DNA from: Fictibacillus halophilus
GTDB lineage: Bacteria > Bacillota > Bacilli > Bacillales > Fictibacillaceae
Length of the DNA stretch: 64,000 nt
Direction: 5' to 3'
NCBI RefSeq assembly: GCF_016401385.1
Contig: NZ_JAEACF010000001.1
Coordinates: 806,001-870,000, forward strand
Shown: in pieces, positions 1 through 7,802 of the stretch
Position numbering within the stretch: position 1 is the first letter of the stretch
Layout of the letters: each line of letters begins with the position of its first letter
The notes under the pieces: generated by a model
Databases searched by the model: none
Told to the model about the DNA's origin: nothing
The model's input: only the letters and a program-made list of their open reading frames with translations
Program-made: the position numbers and the translations under genes

Positions 1-42
1 TTGAGAGGATGGACTAGACTTTTGATTTTTTTCTTCTTTCAT
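1..42 (-). CDS. Possible 5' end of a divergent gene, cut by the window edge
   Basis: Reading leftwards from an ATG at 42 there is an uninterrupted frame to the window edge encoding a hydrophilic, Lys/Glu/Ser-rich start (MKEEKNQKSSPSSQ). It would be divergent from the yknW-like gene. No convincing ribosome binding site lies upstream, only an A-rich stretch, and 14 codons are too few to identify a family, so this is a weak call. Confidence 0.25.
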   Translation of the reverse strand, partial: MKEEKNQKSSPSSQ

Positions 43-188
43 AGTGATTTTCTGTTCTAGCAATTTTTTTGGTTTTTTAAAAAAAGTCATGATGAACATC
101 ATCCCGATTCGCAATAATTTGGTTTAGTTTTTGCTACCTCAACGTATTTATGCGGATAAGGTACTATTTTTCAAAAATGAGTCAGAAA

Positions 189-217
189 TTGTCATTATGA
201 GTAAAAAATTGTGATAA
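189..217 (+). promoter_or_regulatory. Putative SigA promoter for the yknWX-like operon
   Basis: A TTGTCA box at 189-194 is separated by 17 bases from TGATAA at 212-217, about 35 bases before the first start codon. The rest of positions 43-188 is AT-rich and shows no gene. Confidence 0.45.
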
Positions 218-251
218 CATAGACAGAGATAAGAGAGAAGGGGGCGGCACC

Positions 252-923
252 ATGACAGGAAGAGCACAATTTATTCCTGCTTTAACAAAGCCGAATACAT
301 ATTTTGCATTTTATAATGAGTGGAAAGATAAAGAAGGTTTTTGGATTCGTTTTTTTGCTATATTAGTCGCTAGCGGTTTGCTGCATGCACTTTCATTTTT
401 TGCAGCGTTTCCATCGTTCAAAACAATTTCTTTTGTAGAGGCGGCAAAACTAAGTGGAGCGGAACTTGAGCTGTTGCGATATCTCGTCGCTGTAGTAGGC
501 GGAGCTTGGGGATTGATCGTACCGTTCTTCGTCATAAATACAGGATCACTATTTTTATATTTTTTCTTCAGAGACATCGGATATAGAGCACTTTTTTATG
601 TAATGACTACGGTATATCTTCTATTTATTATCGGACTTCTTTTCAAACTGCCAGTTCAGTTTGTAACAGGTGCTGAAGAAGTTGTTCAGCCGTTAGGATT
701 CGGTTTTGCAGGTGTACTGTTCTTTAAGCATGGCTTTTGGCAAGAATTCTTAAACAGCATCAATATTTTTACAATCTGGGGCTCGGTTGTCATGTACTAT
801 GCACTTCGTCAACTATCGTTCAAAGAAAAGAATTACTGCCTCGTTGTTACGATAGGATTTGTTGTTGTTTTCATTTTATTATCTTCACTATACGCTGCAT
901 TAACTAGTGGACAGCTGATTTAA
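252..923 (+). CDS. Yip1-family multi-pass membrane protein (YknW-like)
   Basis: A 223-residue integral membrane protein with about five hydrophobic segments (roughly residues 33-52, 75-105, 113-135, 145-165 and 195-218) separated by short charged loops. The N-terminus has the soluble lead-in followed by an aromatic-rich helix seen in Yip1-domain proteins. In Bacillus subtilis, YknW of this type is needed for assembly of the YknXYZ transporter that protects against the SdpC toxin. The gene starts at an ATG behind a GGGGG-type ribosome binding site and lies 15 bases before an RND-type adaptor gene, the same order as yknW-yknX. Family assignment comes from topology and context; no catalytic motif exists to confirm it. 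Confidence 0.6.
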   Translation: MTGRAQFIPALTKPNTYFAFYNEWKDKEGFWIRFFAILVASGLLHALSFFAAFPSFKTISFVEAAKLSGAELELLRYLVAVVGGAWGLIVPFFVINTGSLFLYFFFRDIGYRALFYVMTTVYLLFIIGLLFKLPVQFVTGAEEVVQPLGFGFAGVLFFKHGFWQEFLNSINIFTIWGSVVMYYALRQLSFKEKNYCLVVTIGFVVVFILLSSLYAALTSGQLI

Positions 924-938
924 GGAGGAGACAAGCTT

Positions 939-2012
939 ATGAATAAACTAAAATGGGTTGCTGCAGCTATTATGGTTGTCCTCCTGATCGTGATGAACAT
1001 TGTGATTTTTGATAAAAAAGAATCTGCCGCTGTTGAAGCTCCAAGAGTTGAAACGGGCATATCTTTACAAAAAGACTTTACGAAAAAACACGAAACAACT
1101 GGTGTTGCTCAGTCTAAAAACACCTTTGAAATATATGAAAATGCATCTCTTGGTTCGATAAAAGAGGTGATGGTATCGAAAGGAGATACTGTTACTTCGG
1201 GTCAAACGTTAATTACGTATGAAAATCAAGAGATTGAAAAAGAACTTCGCAACTTGAAACGAGACAAAGAGGCAGCTGATGTAAGAAGTAGCCACTATTC
1301 AGGACAAATAAGTGACTGGAAAAATGAACTTTCGTCCTTTGATGAAGAAAAAGACAGTAAAGATGCTAAAGTGCTTCTTCAAGAGAAATTGGCAGAAGCT
1401 GAATTGCAAAGTGACTTGGCTGAAAATGAAAGTTCCGTCTTATCAGATGAAATATCTGACCTAGAAAAACAGCTTGATGATCTTAGTGTGAAAAGTCCAG
1501 CAGACGGTGTAGTTTCAGAACTAAATGCTGTTGGCGATGATGAATCTCTACTTACCATTGTAGGTCAAGGAAACTTTGAAATCGTTGCTAACATCGATCA
1601 AAAGATAGCTTCTCTCGTGAAAACAGGGGATTCGGTTCAAATAAAATCCAATGGCGAAAAGATGCTGAAGGGTACGGTTCAAACTGTATTGCCATCTAAT
1701 CAGGATAACTTTAAGTTAACCGTACTTGTTGAGGATGAAGCCCCTTGGGTTGAAGGACAAACAGCTACAATCATCGTAACAGAAAAGCTAGCAGAAAAAG
1801 CGATTAGCGTGCCTAAACAAGCCATCTTAAAAGACGATGGGAAAATGTATGTGTTAATCATTGTGAAAAACAAATTGTATAAGCTGAACGTTTCAACTGG
1901 TCTTGAGCAAAAGGGTAACGTGCAGATTACAAAGGGGCTTAAAAACGGTCAGGTTGTCGTACTGAATCCTTCGCCTGTATATGTTTCAGGGCAACCGGTC
2001 TTGAAAAAGTAA
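939..2012 (+). CDS. Efflux RND/MacA-type membrane fusion (adaptor) protein, YknX-like
   Basis: The 357-residue protein has an N-terminal membrane anchor (residues 5-24), a split biotinyl-lipoyl-like domain (about 60-100 and 180-210), a charged coiled-coil hairpin (about 100-180) and beta-barrel plus membrane-proximal domains to the C-terminus. This is the architecture of HlyD/MacA adaptors, which in Gram-positives sit outside the membrane and couple to MacB-type ABC exporters. It starts 15 bases after the YknW-like gene with a GGAGG site. The ATPase and permease expected next (yknYZ) are absent: the operon ends here and a repeat element follows, so the adaptor must work with a transporter encoded elsewhere or be a remnant. 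Confidence 0.75.
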   Translation: MNKLKWVAAAIMVVLLIVMNIVIFDKKESAAVEAPRVETGISLQKDFTKKHETTGVAQSKNTFEIYENASLGSIKEVMVSKGDTVTSGQTLITYENQEIEKELRNLKRDKEAADVRSSHYSGQISDWKNELSSFDEEKDSKDAKVLLQEKLAEAELQSDLAENESSVLSDEISDLEKQLDDLSVKSPADGVVSELNAVGDDESLLTIVGQGNFEIVANIDQKIASLVKTGDSVQIKSNGEKMLKGTVQTVLPSNQDNFKLTVLVEDEAPWVEGQTATIIVTEKLAEKAISVPKQAILKDDGKMYVLIIVKNKLYKLNVSTGLEQKGNVQITKGLKNGQVVVLNPSPVYVSGQPVLKK

Positions 2013-2023
2013 TTATTTTTCAT

Positions 2024-2210
2024 GGCTGTTTCGTATACATTGGAGTTCTCGAAAGTAGTTGATTTCCGCTCCAGGTTGCATGCTTTCCACGGAGCGAACG
2101 GTGAGCCTCCTGCCGCTATGCGCCATTAGGAGTCTCACCTGATCGCTCGTCCCGTAGGAGTCAGCAACCTTGCGCTCCAACCAACTTGTCAATGATGCTT
2201 TTTTATAGTT
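2024..2210. repeat. Hairpin-forming intergenic repeat, full-length copy
   Basis: A GC-richer block in AT-rich intergenic sequence. Its core is an imperfect inverted repeat: GAGCGAACGGTGAGCCTCCT (2092-2111) faces AGGAGTCTCACCTGATCGCTC, so most of the element can fold into one long hairpin. The flanks are also related in inverted orientation (AGTTGATT..AGGTTGC on the left and GCAACC..CCAACT on the right). A shortened copy occurs at about 41116-41186. It resembles non-coding repeats I remember being scattered in Bacillaceae genomes. No credible protein is encoded in it. Confidence 0.7.
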
Positions 2211-2343
2211 CAAAAGCAAGAATCTTAAGAATAGACCCTTTGACAAAAACACTAACTGCGATAGGGAATGGGTTATACACGTTCTATCTACCTACTTCAA
2301 TAAAGAAGATAAAAACTGAACCTTTGATAGCAAAGAAGAATAC

Positions 2344-2376
2344 AAAAAAGGATGCGATTTTACGCATCCTTTTTTG
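2344..2376 (-). terminator. Intrinsic terminator of the radical SAM gene
   Basis: A 7-bp GC-rich stem (GGATGCG/CGCATCC, extended by A-T pairs) is followed on the minus strand by a run of T. The stop codon of the radical SAM gene lies in the loop. The symmetric A/T flanks make it potentially bidirectional. Confidence 0.8.
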
Positions 2377-4117
2377 TTAGCAATGACTTTTTAGCTGCTG
2401 TGAAAACTTTGGTTGATTGTTGTTTAGGATCAAATAATGCGATGAGTAAGAAATCTTTCTCACCATTTGGTTCTAGCTGATCACATAGTGGATCAACCGC
2501 AGTTTCTGTGACAAACGCGTGTTTATGCATATCTTTCTCAGAAAGAACAGGAAACCCATCAATCATTTCTGGATATTGAGCGAGCAGCGAAAGCACTCTT
2601 GATGTTTCTTCTTTGTTCTGCGTATTTTCCCACCATGGTTTACGTGGTTTGAACTGTTGTCTTTCCAAATAATCGAGTTTCATCAGGCTTTCTGCAACAG
2701 GAAGTGCATGTGGTGCAGCTTCAGTTAAGAATGAGATCAATCGGGTATACAAGTCTTCTAACTGATGACCGATTCTTGACCATCCACGCGTTTCCCAATA
2801 TGTCCCGAATTCTTGGAAGAAATCAAAAGGTGAGTCAAATACATGGTGTATTAAATATTTTACGGTATGATCCATTCGATGGTCGTTCCAATATTTCTCT
2901 AATACGTCTTCAACTTGTTTAATACGGATAATTTCATCAAACGTTAGAACGTTATTCCCTAATATCTCATATGGAGAGTGATCCATATACACGTAGTCAT
3001 GCTTTTCTGCTGTTAATCGTAGTCCTGTTCCTCGTAACATCTTTAAGAAGCCTAACTGAACTTCTTCGATGCCAAAAGCGAAAACATCATTAAATGTCTT
3101 TCTAAACGAGTTATAATCTTCCTCAGGTAAGCCTGCAATCAAATCTAGATGCTGAACGATCTTCCCGCCATCGCGTACAGTTGTTACGGTACGAGTCAGC
3201 TTTTCAAAATTCTGTCGTCGTTGTACCAATTCGTTTACAGCGTCGTTTGTTGATTGAACACCGATCTCAAAACGGAACAAACCTTTTGGTGCATGTTCAT
3301 TTAGATAATCGATCACTTCCGGTCTCATGATATCAGCAGTGATCTCAAACTGAAAAACAACACCCGGTCTTCTGTTTTCAATTAAGAATGAAAACATATC
3401 GAGTGCATAATCTCTGCGAATGTTAAACGTTCTGTCCACAAACTTAATAATCTTTGCACCGTTATCCATCAAAAAGATCAAATCGTCTTTAACGAGCTTT
3501 GGATCAAAATATCGAACACCAACTTCAATCGAAGACAAGCAGAACGCACATGAGTATGGACAGCCACGGCTTGTCTCAAAATAAGTGATCCGTTTTGATA
3601 AAGACTGGATATCTTCTTCGAAGCGGAATGGAGATGGGACAGTCTTTAAGTCCAATTTTTCTCGAGGACCGTTAATTTTAGGTTTTCCTTCTTTTCGATA
3701 TGCCAGTCCAGCTACAGATTCAAAGCCACCATCATTTTGAATCTGAGTTAGCAAGTGTTTAAACGTTTCCTCGCCTTCATTTACAACAATAAAGTCTACT
3801 TCCGGAATCTTTTCGAGCCAGTGAGCCACATCATAAGATACTTCAGGACCACCTAAAACGATCTTCGTTTCTGGTTTGATCTTTTTAAACATCTGGATGA
3901 CTTTAATCGTCTCTTCAATGTTCCAAATATAGCAGCTGAATCCAAGAACATCTGGGTTTTGACTATAAAGATCGGTCACGATATTAAGAGATGGATCTTT
4001 GATCGTGAACTCTCGAATCGTTACAGGAAAATCAGGCTCGCTATATGCTTTTAAATAGCGCAGCGCAAGGCAAGTGTGTATATATTTAGCATTTAACGTA
4101 CTTAGTACAGTTTTCAT
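2360..4117 (-). CDS. B12-binding-domain radical SAM protein with C-terminal DUF4080
   Basis: A 585-residue protein. Residues 1-140 form a Rossmann-like cobalamin-binding-type domain, although the canonical DxHxxG motif is not visible. The radical SAM domain follows with the CxxxCxxC cluster motif at C186, C190 and C193, binding the 4Fe-4S cluster that cleaves S-adenosylmethionine. The last about 170 residues match the layout of DUF4080 proteins. The substrate is unknown; relatives of this broad class include methylthiotransferase-like and methyltransferase enzymes. It is monocistronic, starts at an ATG behind GAGG, and its stop codon lies inside its own terminator. Confidence 0.8.
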   Translation of the reverse strand: MKTVLSTLNAKYIHTCLALRYLKAYSEPDFPVTIREFTIKDPSLNIVTDLYSQNPDVLGFSCYIWNIEETIKVIQMFKKIKPETKIVLGGPEVSYDVAHWLEKIPEVDFIVVNEGEETFKHLLTQIQNDGGFESVAGLAYRKEGKPKINGPREKLDLKTVPSPFRFEEDIQSLSKRITYFETSRGCPYSCAFCLSSIEVGVRYFDPKLVKDDLIFLMDNGAKIIKFVDRTFNIRRDYALDMFSFLIENRRPGVVFQFEITADIMRPEVIDYLNEHAPKGLFRFEIGVQSTNDAVNELVQRRQNFEKLTRTVTTVRDGGKIVQHLDLIAGLPEEDYNSFRKTFNDVFAFGIEEVQLGFLKMLRGTGLRLTAEKHDYVYMDHSPYEILGNNVLTFDEIIRIKQVEDVLEKYWNDHRMDHTVKYLIHHVFDSPFDFFQEFGTYWETRGWSRIGHQLEDLYTRLISFLTEAAPHALPVAESLMKLDYLERQQFKPRKPWWENTQNKEETSRVLSLLAQYPEMIDGFPVLSEKDMHKHAFVTETAVDPLCDQLEPNGEKDFLLIALFDPKQQSTKVFTAAKKSLLTKKDA

Positions 4118-4312
4118 AATTTAATAACCTCATTACTGTTACCCATCAGTTGGGCGTTTTAGATGACAAACTATTTTACCATATTTTAAAAAGAATCAAA
4201 AACGAGTATTGTGTTTTTCAAACAGCAAATTTCTTTACGGTACAAAGTCAGAACCGATATAGTAATAATAATTACTTTTGTAAGCGTTTATTAAAGGAGG
4301 AATCAGGTTATT

Positions 4313-5197
4313 GTGAAATGGGTTACAGCTGTTAAAAATAACAAGTGCTTCATAGGCCTCGTACGAGATGAAAAGATTATAAATGTATCAGAGCTCGCGG
4401 AAAACAGCGAGATGGAGTTCCCTTCAACCCTACTCGAGGCAATTACTCTTGGTGACGAATTTTTAGAGAAGGTAGGGAGCTTGATTCACTCTAATCTAGT
4501 ACCAAACCATACATACGAACTCAATAAGATCCAATTAAAAGCACCGATTCCCCGTCCAGGGAAAAATGTATTTTGCATCGGGAAAAATTACCGCGATCAT
4601 GCGATTGAGATGGGAAGTGAAGCAGACATTCCGGAAGATATCATGGTGTTTTCAAAAGCACCCACGTCTGTCATCGGTCATGATGAAGGGATTCCCAGTC
4701 ATTCTTCTATAACCAATCAACTAGATTATGAAGGTGAGTTAGCTATAATTATGGGCAAAACGGGTACGAGTATAAAGAAGGAAGAAGCGATGGATTACGT
4801 TTTTGGTTTTACGATCATCAACGATATTACGGCTCGTGATCTTCAGCAAAAACATAAACAATTTTTACTCGGAAAAAGTCTGAATGGTACTTGCCCGATG
4901 GGGCCATGGATTGTTCATCACTCTGACGTATCAAACCCGAACAACCTTTCCATTGTGACAAAAGTGAACGGAGAGATTAGACAGAACGGAAACACATCTG
5001 ATCTTATCTTTGACATACCGACGATGATCACCGAGCTTTCAAAAGGCATGACCCTTGAAGCCGGAGATATTATCGCAACAGGTACACCTGCTGGAGTAGG
5101 TAAAGGCATGAAACCTCCTGTTTTTTTAAAGCCTGGAGATTCAATCGAGATCTCAATTGAAGGAATCGGGACACTTCGTAATGAAATAGTAGAATGA
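4313..5197 (+). CDS. yisK: Fumarylacetoacetate hydrolase-family protein, YisK-like
   Basis: The 294-residue protein has the FAH fold. The C-terminal domain (about 85-294) carries the family sequence GKNYRDHAIEMGSEADIP, metal-ligand acidic residues (the DYEGELA region), and the closing GDIIATGTPAGVG motif. It closely matches my memory of B. subtilis YisK, a divalent-metal FAHD-type enzyme reported to decarboxylate oxaloacetate and to interact with the Mbl cytoskeleton. The start is a GTG at 4313 preceded by AAAGGAGG at 4293-4300. It is the first gene of a probable operon with an aldehyde dehydrogenase (36-base gap) and an SDR, unlike B. subtilis. The context suggests catabolism of a keto or semialdehyde compound, and the substrate cannot be read from sequence. 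Confidence 0.75.
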   Translation: MKWVTAVKNNKCFIGLVRDEKIINVSELAENSEMEFPSTLLEAITLGDEFLEKVGSLIHSNLVPNHTYELNKIQLKAPIPRPGKNVFCIGKNYRDHAIEMGSEADIPEDIMVFSKAPTSVIGHDEGIPSHSSITNQLDYEGELAIIMGKTGTSIKKEEAMDYVFGFTIINDITARDLQQKHKQFLLGKSLNGTCPMGPWIVHHSDVSNPNNLSIVTKVNGEIRQNGNTSDLIFDIPTMITELSKGMTLEAGDIIATGTPAGVGKGMKPPVFLKPGDSIEISIEGIGTLRNEIVE

Positions 5198-5233
5198 AGT
5201 CGAATTAACTAGTTACATAGAGGAGGAATTCAC

Positions 5234-6658
5234 ATGGAAAAGCTGCTTTATATTAACGGTGAATGGACAGGAAATTCTCTTGAAAAAATAGAGGTATATA
5301 ACCCTGCTAACGGTGAAGTGGTCGGGACTGTAGCATCTTGTGGAAAAGAAGAAACAGATGCTGCGATCGATGCAGCGCACGAAGCATTTCCGAGCTGGTC
5401 AAAGTTAACCGCTTATGAGCGCGCTGACTATCTTATGAAACTGCATGACTTAATGATCGAACAAAAAGATGAACTAGCAGAGCTAATGACTCTTGAGATG
5501 GGAAAACCGTTAAAAGAATCTGTAGGCGAAGTGTTGTATGCCGCATCTTTTATTAAGTGGTATGCAGAAGAAGGAAAGCGTATCTACGGCCGTACGATTC
5601 CTTCAAGTGCTGAAAATAAAAGAATGCAAGTTTTACGTCAGCCTGTTGGGGTAGTTGCGGCCATCACGCCATGGAACTTCCCAGCAGCAATGATCACAAG
5701 AAAGCTCGGTCCTGCACTGGCTGCAGGCTGTACGTTTATCGTAAAACCACCAAAGGAAACGCCACTTACAGCGATTAAGTTAGTAGAATTAGCACATCAA
5801 GCAGGCTTTCCAAAAGGCGTCATCAATCTTGTAACAGGATCTTCTTCTGTGATCGGCAAAGCCATTATGGATTCTGAGAAAGTAAGAAAAGTGACTTTTA
5901 CAGGCTCTACTGAGATCGGAAAGAAATTGATCGAGCAAAGTGCCGCAACTGTGAAGAATGTTTCTATGGAACTAGGTGGACATGCTCCAGCCGTTGTTCT
6001 TGAGGATGCAGACTTAAATAAAGCAGTCGCTGGAATAGTAGCTTCTAAGTTTCGTAACGCAGGTCAAACGTGTATCTGTATTAACCGAGTATACGTGCAA
6101 GAAAGTGTATATGAAGAGTTTGTAGAACGAGTGGCTGTTGAAGCAAAGAAACTAAAAGTAGGAAACGGATTGGAAGAAGGTACAGATATCGGTCCGATCA
6201 TTAACAAAGATGGATATGAAAAAATTTCTGAGCACGTGGAAAACGCTGTTTCAAATGGTGCACAGTGTGTAACAGGAGGAAAAGGAAGAGCTGAGGATGG
6301 AGGTTATTATTACGAGCCGACCGTCCTAAAAAATGTTTCACAAGATATGCTCATCATGAATGAAGAAACGTTTGGTCCAGTCATACCGATCCATAAGATC
6401 AGCAGTGTTGAAGAAGGTATCCGCCTTGCTAACACAAGTCCTTTTGGATTGGCGGCGTATGTTTATACGGAAAGCATGTCCAAAGGAACTCAGGTTGTTG
6501 AAGGTTTAGATTACGGAATCATCGGCTGGAACGATGGTGTTCCGTCTGCTGCACAAGCACCTTTCGGCGGTATGAAAGAGAGCGGTCTTGGTCGTGAAGG
6601 TGGAGTGGAAGGTATGGAAGCTTATCTAGAAACGAAATACGTAAGTTTCGTCTTATAA
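5234..6658 (+). CDS. NAD(P)-dependent aldehyde dehydrogenase, succinate-semialdehyde dehydrogenase-like
   Basis: At 474 residues this is a complete aldehyde dehydrogenase. It shows the Rossmann-fold substrate channel motif TPWNFP (146-150), general base E246 in MELGGHAP, and nucleophile C280 in GQTCICINRV. The tail, with PFGGMKESGLGREGG followed by EAYLETKYVS, is typical of GabD-type semialdehyde dehydrogenases, which oxidise an aldehyde to its carboxylate. It lies 36 bases after the FAH-family gene behind GAGGAGG and 30 bases before the SDR, so all three are probably co-transcribed. Succinate semialdehyde is the best family-level guess, but other semialdehydes (for example from aromatic meta-cleavage, where FAH and ALDH genes also pair) fit equally. 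Confidence 0.85.
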   Translation: MEKLLYINGEWTGNSLEKIEVYNPANGEVVGTVASCGKEETDAAIDAAHEAFPSWSKLTAYERADYLMKLHDLMIEQKDELAELMTLEMGKPLKESVGEVLYAASFIKWYAEEGKRIYGRTIPSSAENKRMQVLRQPVGVVAAITPWNFPAAMITRKLGPALAAGCTFIVKPPKETPLTAIKLVELAHQAGFPKGVINLVTGSSSVIGKAIMDSEKVRKVTFTGSTEIGKKLIEQSAATVKNVSMELGGHAPAVVLEDADLNKAVAGIVASKFRNAGQTCICINRVYVQESVYEEFVERVAVEAKKLKVGNGLEEGTDIGPIINKDGYEKISEHVENAVSNGAQCVTGGKGRAEDGGYYYEPTVLKNVSQDMLIMNEETFGPVIPIHKISSVEEGIRLANTSPFGLAAYVYTESMSKGTQVVEGLDYGIIGWNDGVPSAAQAPFGGMKESGLGREGGVEGMEAYLETKYVSFVL

Positions 6659-6688
6659 AATCTCTCTAAGAAACCAGGTGAATGTGAT

Positions 6689-7477
6689 ATGGATTTAGGG
6701 TTAAAAGGAAAAAATGTACTTGTCCTTGCTTCAAGTAAAGGGCTTGGAAAAGCTTGCGCACTGGAATTTGCGCGAGAAGGTGCGAACGTGATGCTGACAA
6801 GCCGAGATGAAGAACAGCTTTCTCTAACTGCTGAAGAGATAAAGCGTGAAACAGGTGCGGATGTTTTCTATAAAAAATGTGACATCACACAGCGTAATGA
6901 GATCGATGAGCTTGTAGCCGCAGCAGTAGAGAAGTTTGGCAGTGTGGACGTGCTCGTGAACAATGCAGGTGGTCCTCCTGCAGGTACATTTAATGATTTT
7001 GAAGATGAGCACTGGCAGGGAGCATTCGAGTTAACGCTACTCAGTCTTGTTCGTACCGTTCGTGCGGTTACTCCTAACATGATCAAAAAAGGCGGAGGAC
7101 GCATCGTGAACATTGCTTCATCTTCCTTTAAACAGCCAATCGATGGGCTCATCTTATCAAACACTTTCCGAACAGCGATTAATGGATTATCAAAGAGTCT
7201 TTCACAAGAGTTGGGAAAAGATGGTATTCTCATTAATACGATTGGTCCGGGGCGCATCGGAACAGATCGAGTAGGTGAATTAGATCAAATGATGGCTGAT
7301 AAAAAAGGAGTTTCACGGGACGAGGTTAGGAATACGATGGAAAGTGGTATCCCACTTGGTCGATACGGGGAACCTGCAGAGTTTGCAAAGATGGTCGTGT
7401 TTCTATGCTCTGGCGCAAACACATATATCACTGGTCAGTCATTGTTGATTGATGGCGGAATGGTGAAAGCTCTATAA
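6689..7477 (+). CDS. SDR-family protein with altered catalytic residues
   Basis: The 262-residue classical-type short-chain dehydrogenase/reductase has a nucleotide-binding loop near residues 12-20 (ASSKGLGKA), NNAGG at 91-95, and a serine-rich strand end (IASSS, 143-146). Where the catalytic YxxxK should stand the sequence reads SNTFR (157-161), so the Tyr and Lys are replaced by Ser and Arg. A subgroup of FabG-like SDRs (the group I recall as BKR-like SDR) lacks the standard tetrad, so this may be a family trait and not damage. The role is probably oxidoreduction or binding of an intermediate of the same pathway as the two upstream genes. It begins behind AGGTGAAT, and a hairpin follows the stop codon. 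Confidence 0.8.
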   Translation: MDLGLKGKNVLVLASSKGLGKACALEFAREGANVMLTSRDEEQLSLTAEEIKRETGADVFYKKCDITQRNEIDELVAAAVEKFGSVDVLVNNAGGPPAGTFNDFEDEHWQGAFELTLLSLVRTVRAVTPNMIKKGGGRIVNIASSSFKQPIDGLILSNTFRTAINGLSKSLSQELGKDGILINTIGPGRIGTDRVGELDQMMADKKGVSRDEVRNTMESGIPLGRYGEPAEFAKMVVFLCSGANTYITGQSLLIDGGMVKAL

Positions 7478-7489
7478 AAGTTTGGACGT

Positions 7490-7520
7490 AAAGAAGCAGC
7501 CGGTGGTAGGCTGCTTCTTT
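7490..7520 (+). terminator. Stem-loop after the SDR gene, probable terminator
   Basis: A perfect 12-bp stem (AAAGAAGCAGCC with GGCTGCTTCTTT) closes a 7-base loop 12 bases after the stop codon. The downstream tail is not a clean T run, although the 3' arm itself ends TTCTTT. Confidence 0.6.
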
Positions 7521-7569
7521 ACGTATATGTAAGGGGTATAATGCAAGATGGAATTTGTCGAGGATTGTA

Positions 7570-7674
7570 GACTCGTGGATATATCGCTAAAAGTCTTTGA
7601 TTAGAGGTCAAATCTCGTGGATTAACAGTCAAAACTTTTGGATTGGGCCCTATTTTTTGTGGATTCAATATCGC
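7570..7674. repeat. Degenerate 21-bp tandem repeat array, five units
   Basis: Five consecutive blocks of exactly 21 bases start at 7570, 7591, 7612, 7633 and 7654. Each has the pattern AACTCGTGGATTA followed by a variable half; the GGAT/TGATT core recurs at the same offset every time. A further eroded unit precedes the array. A second array with the same period and core lies at 55884-55967. The array fills most of the gap between the SDR and rocD terminators and has no open frame worth calling. Confidence 0.65.
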
Positions 7675-7755
7675 TAGTACTGCTTAATACCCCATGTGGT
7701 ATCATTTGAAAACGGTTTTGGCACCGAAAACTGAACTCAAATGACTTCTTTTATG

Positions 7756-7794
7756 CTAAAAAACAAAAGAGCTGACCGCATAGAGTCAGCTCTT
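7756..7794 (-). terminator. Intrinsic terminator of rocD
   Basis: On the minus strand a 10-bp stem AAGAGCTGAC/GTCAGCTCTT is followed by TTGTTTTTT, 8 bases beyond the rocD stop codon. Confidence 0.85.
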
Positions 7795-7802
7795 CATAAA
7801 AA

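Noticed and set aside
2186..2380. A 64-codon open frame downstream of the hairpin repeat
   Set aside because: It begins inside the repeat and runs through the terminator of the radical SAM gene, with no good ribosome binding site and no recognisable composition.
6868..7257. A long open frame on the minus strand opposite the SDR gene
   Set aside because: It is a shadow of a well-supported SDR gene, has no start signal and encodes no plausible domain.
7570..7674. A CRISPR array from the regular 21-base period
   Set aside because: There are no identical repeats separated by unique spacers; the units are directly adjacent and degenerate, and no cas genes are present.
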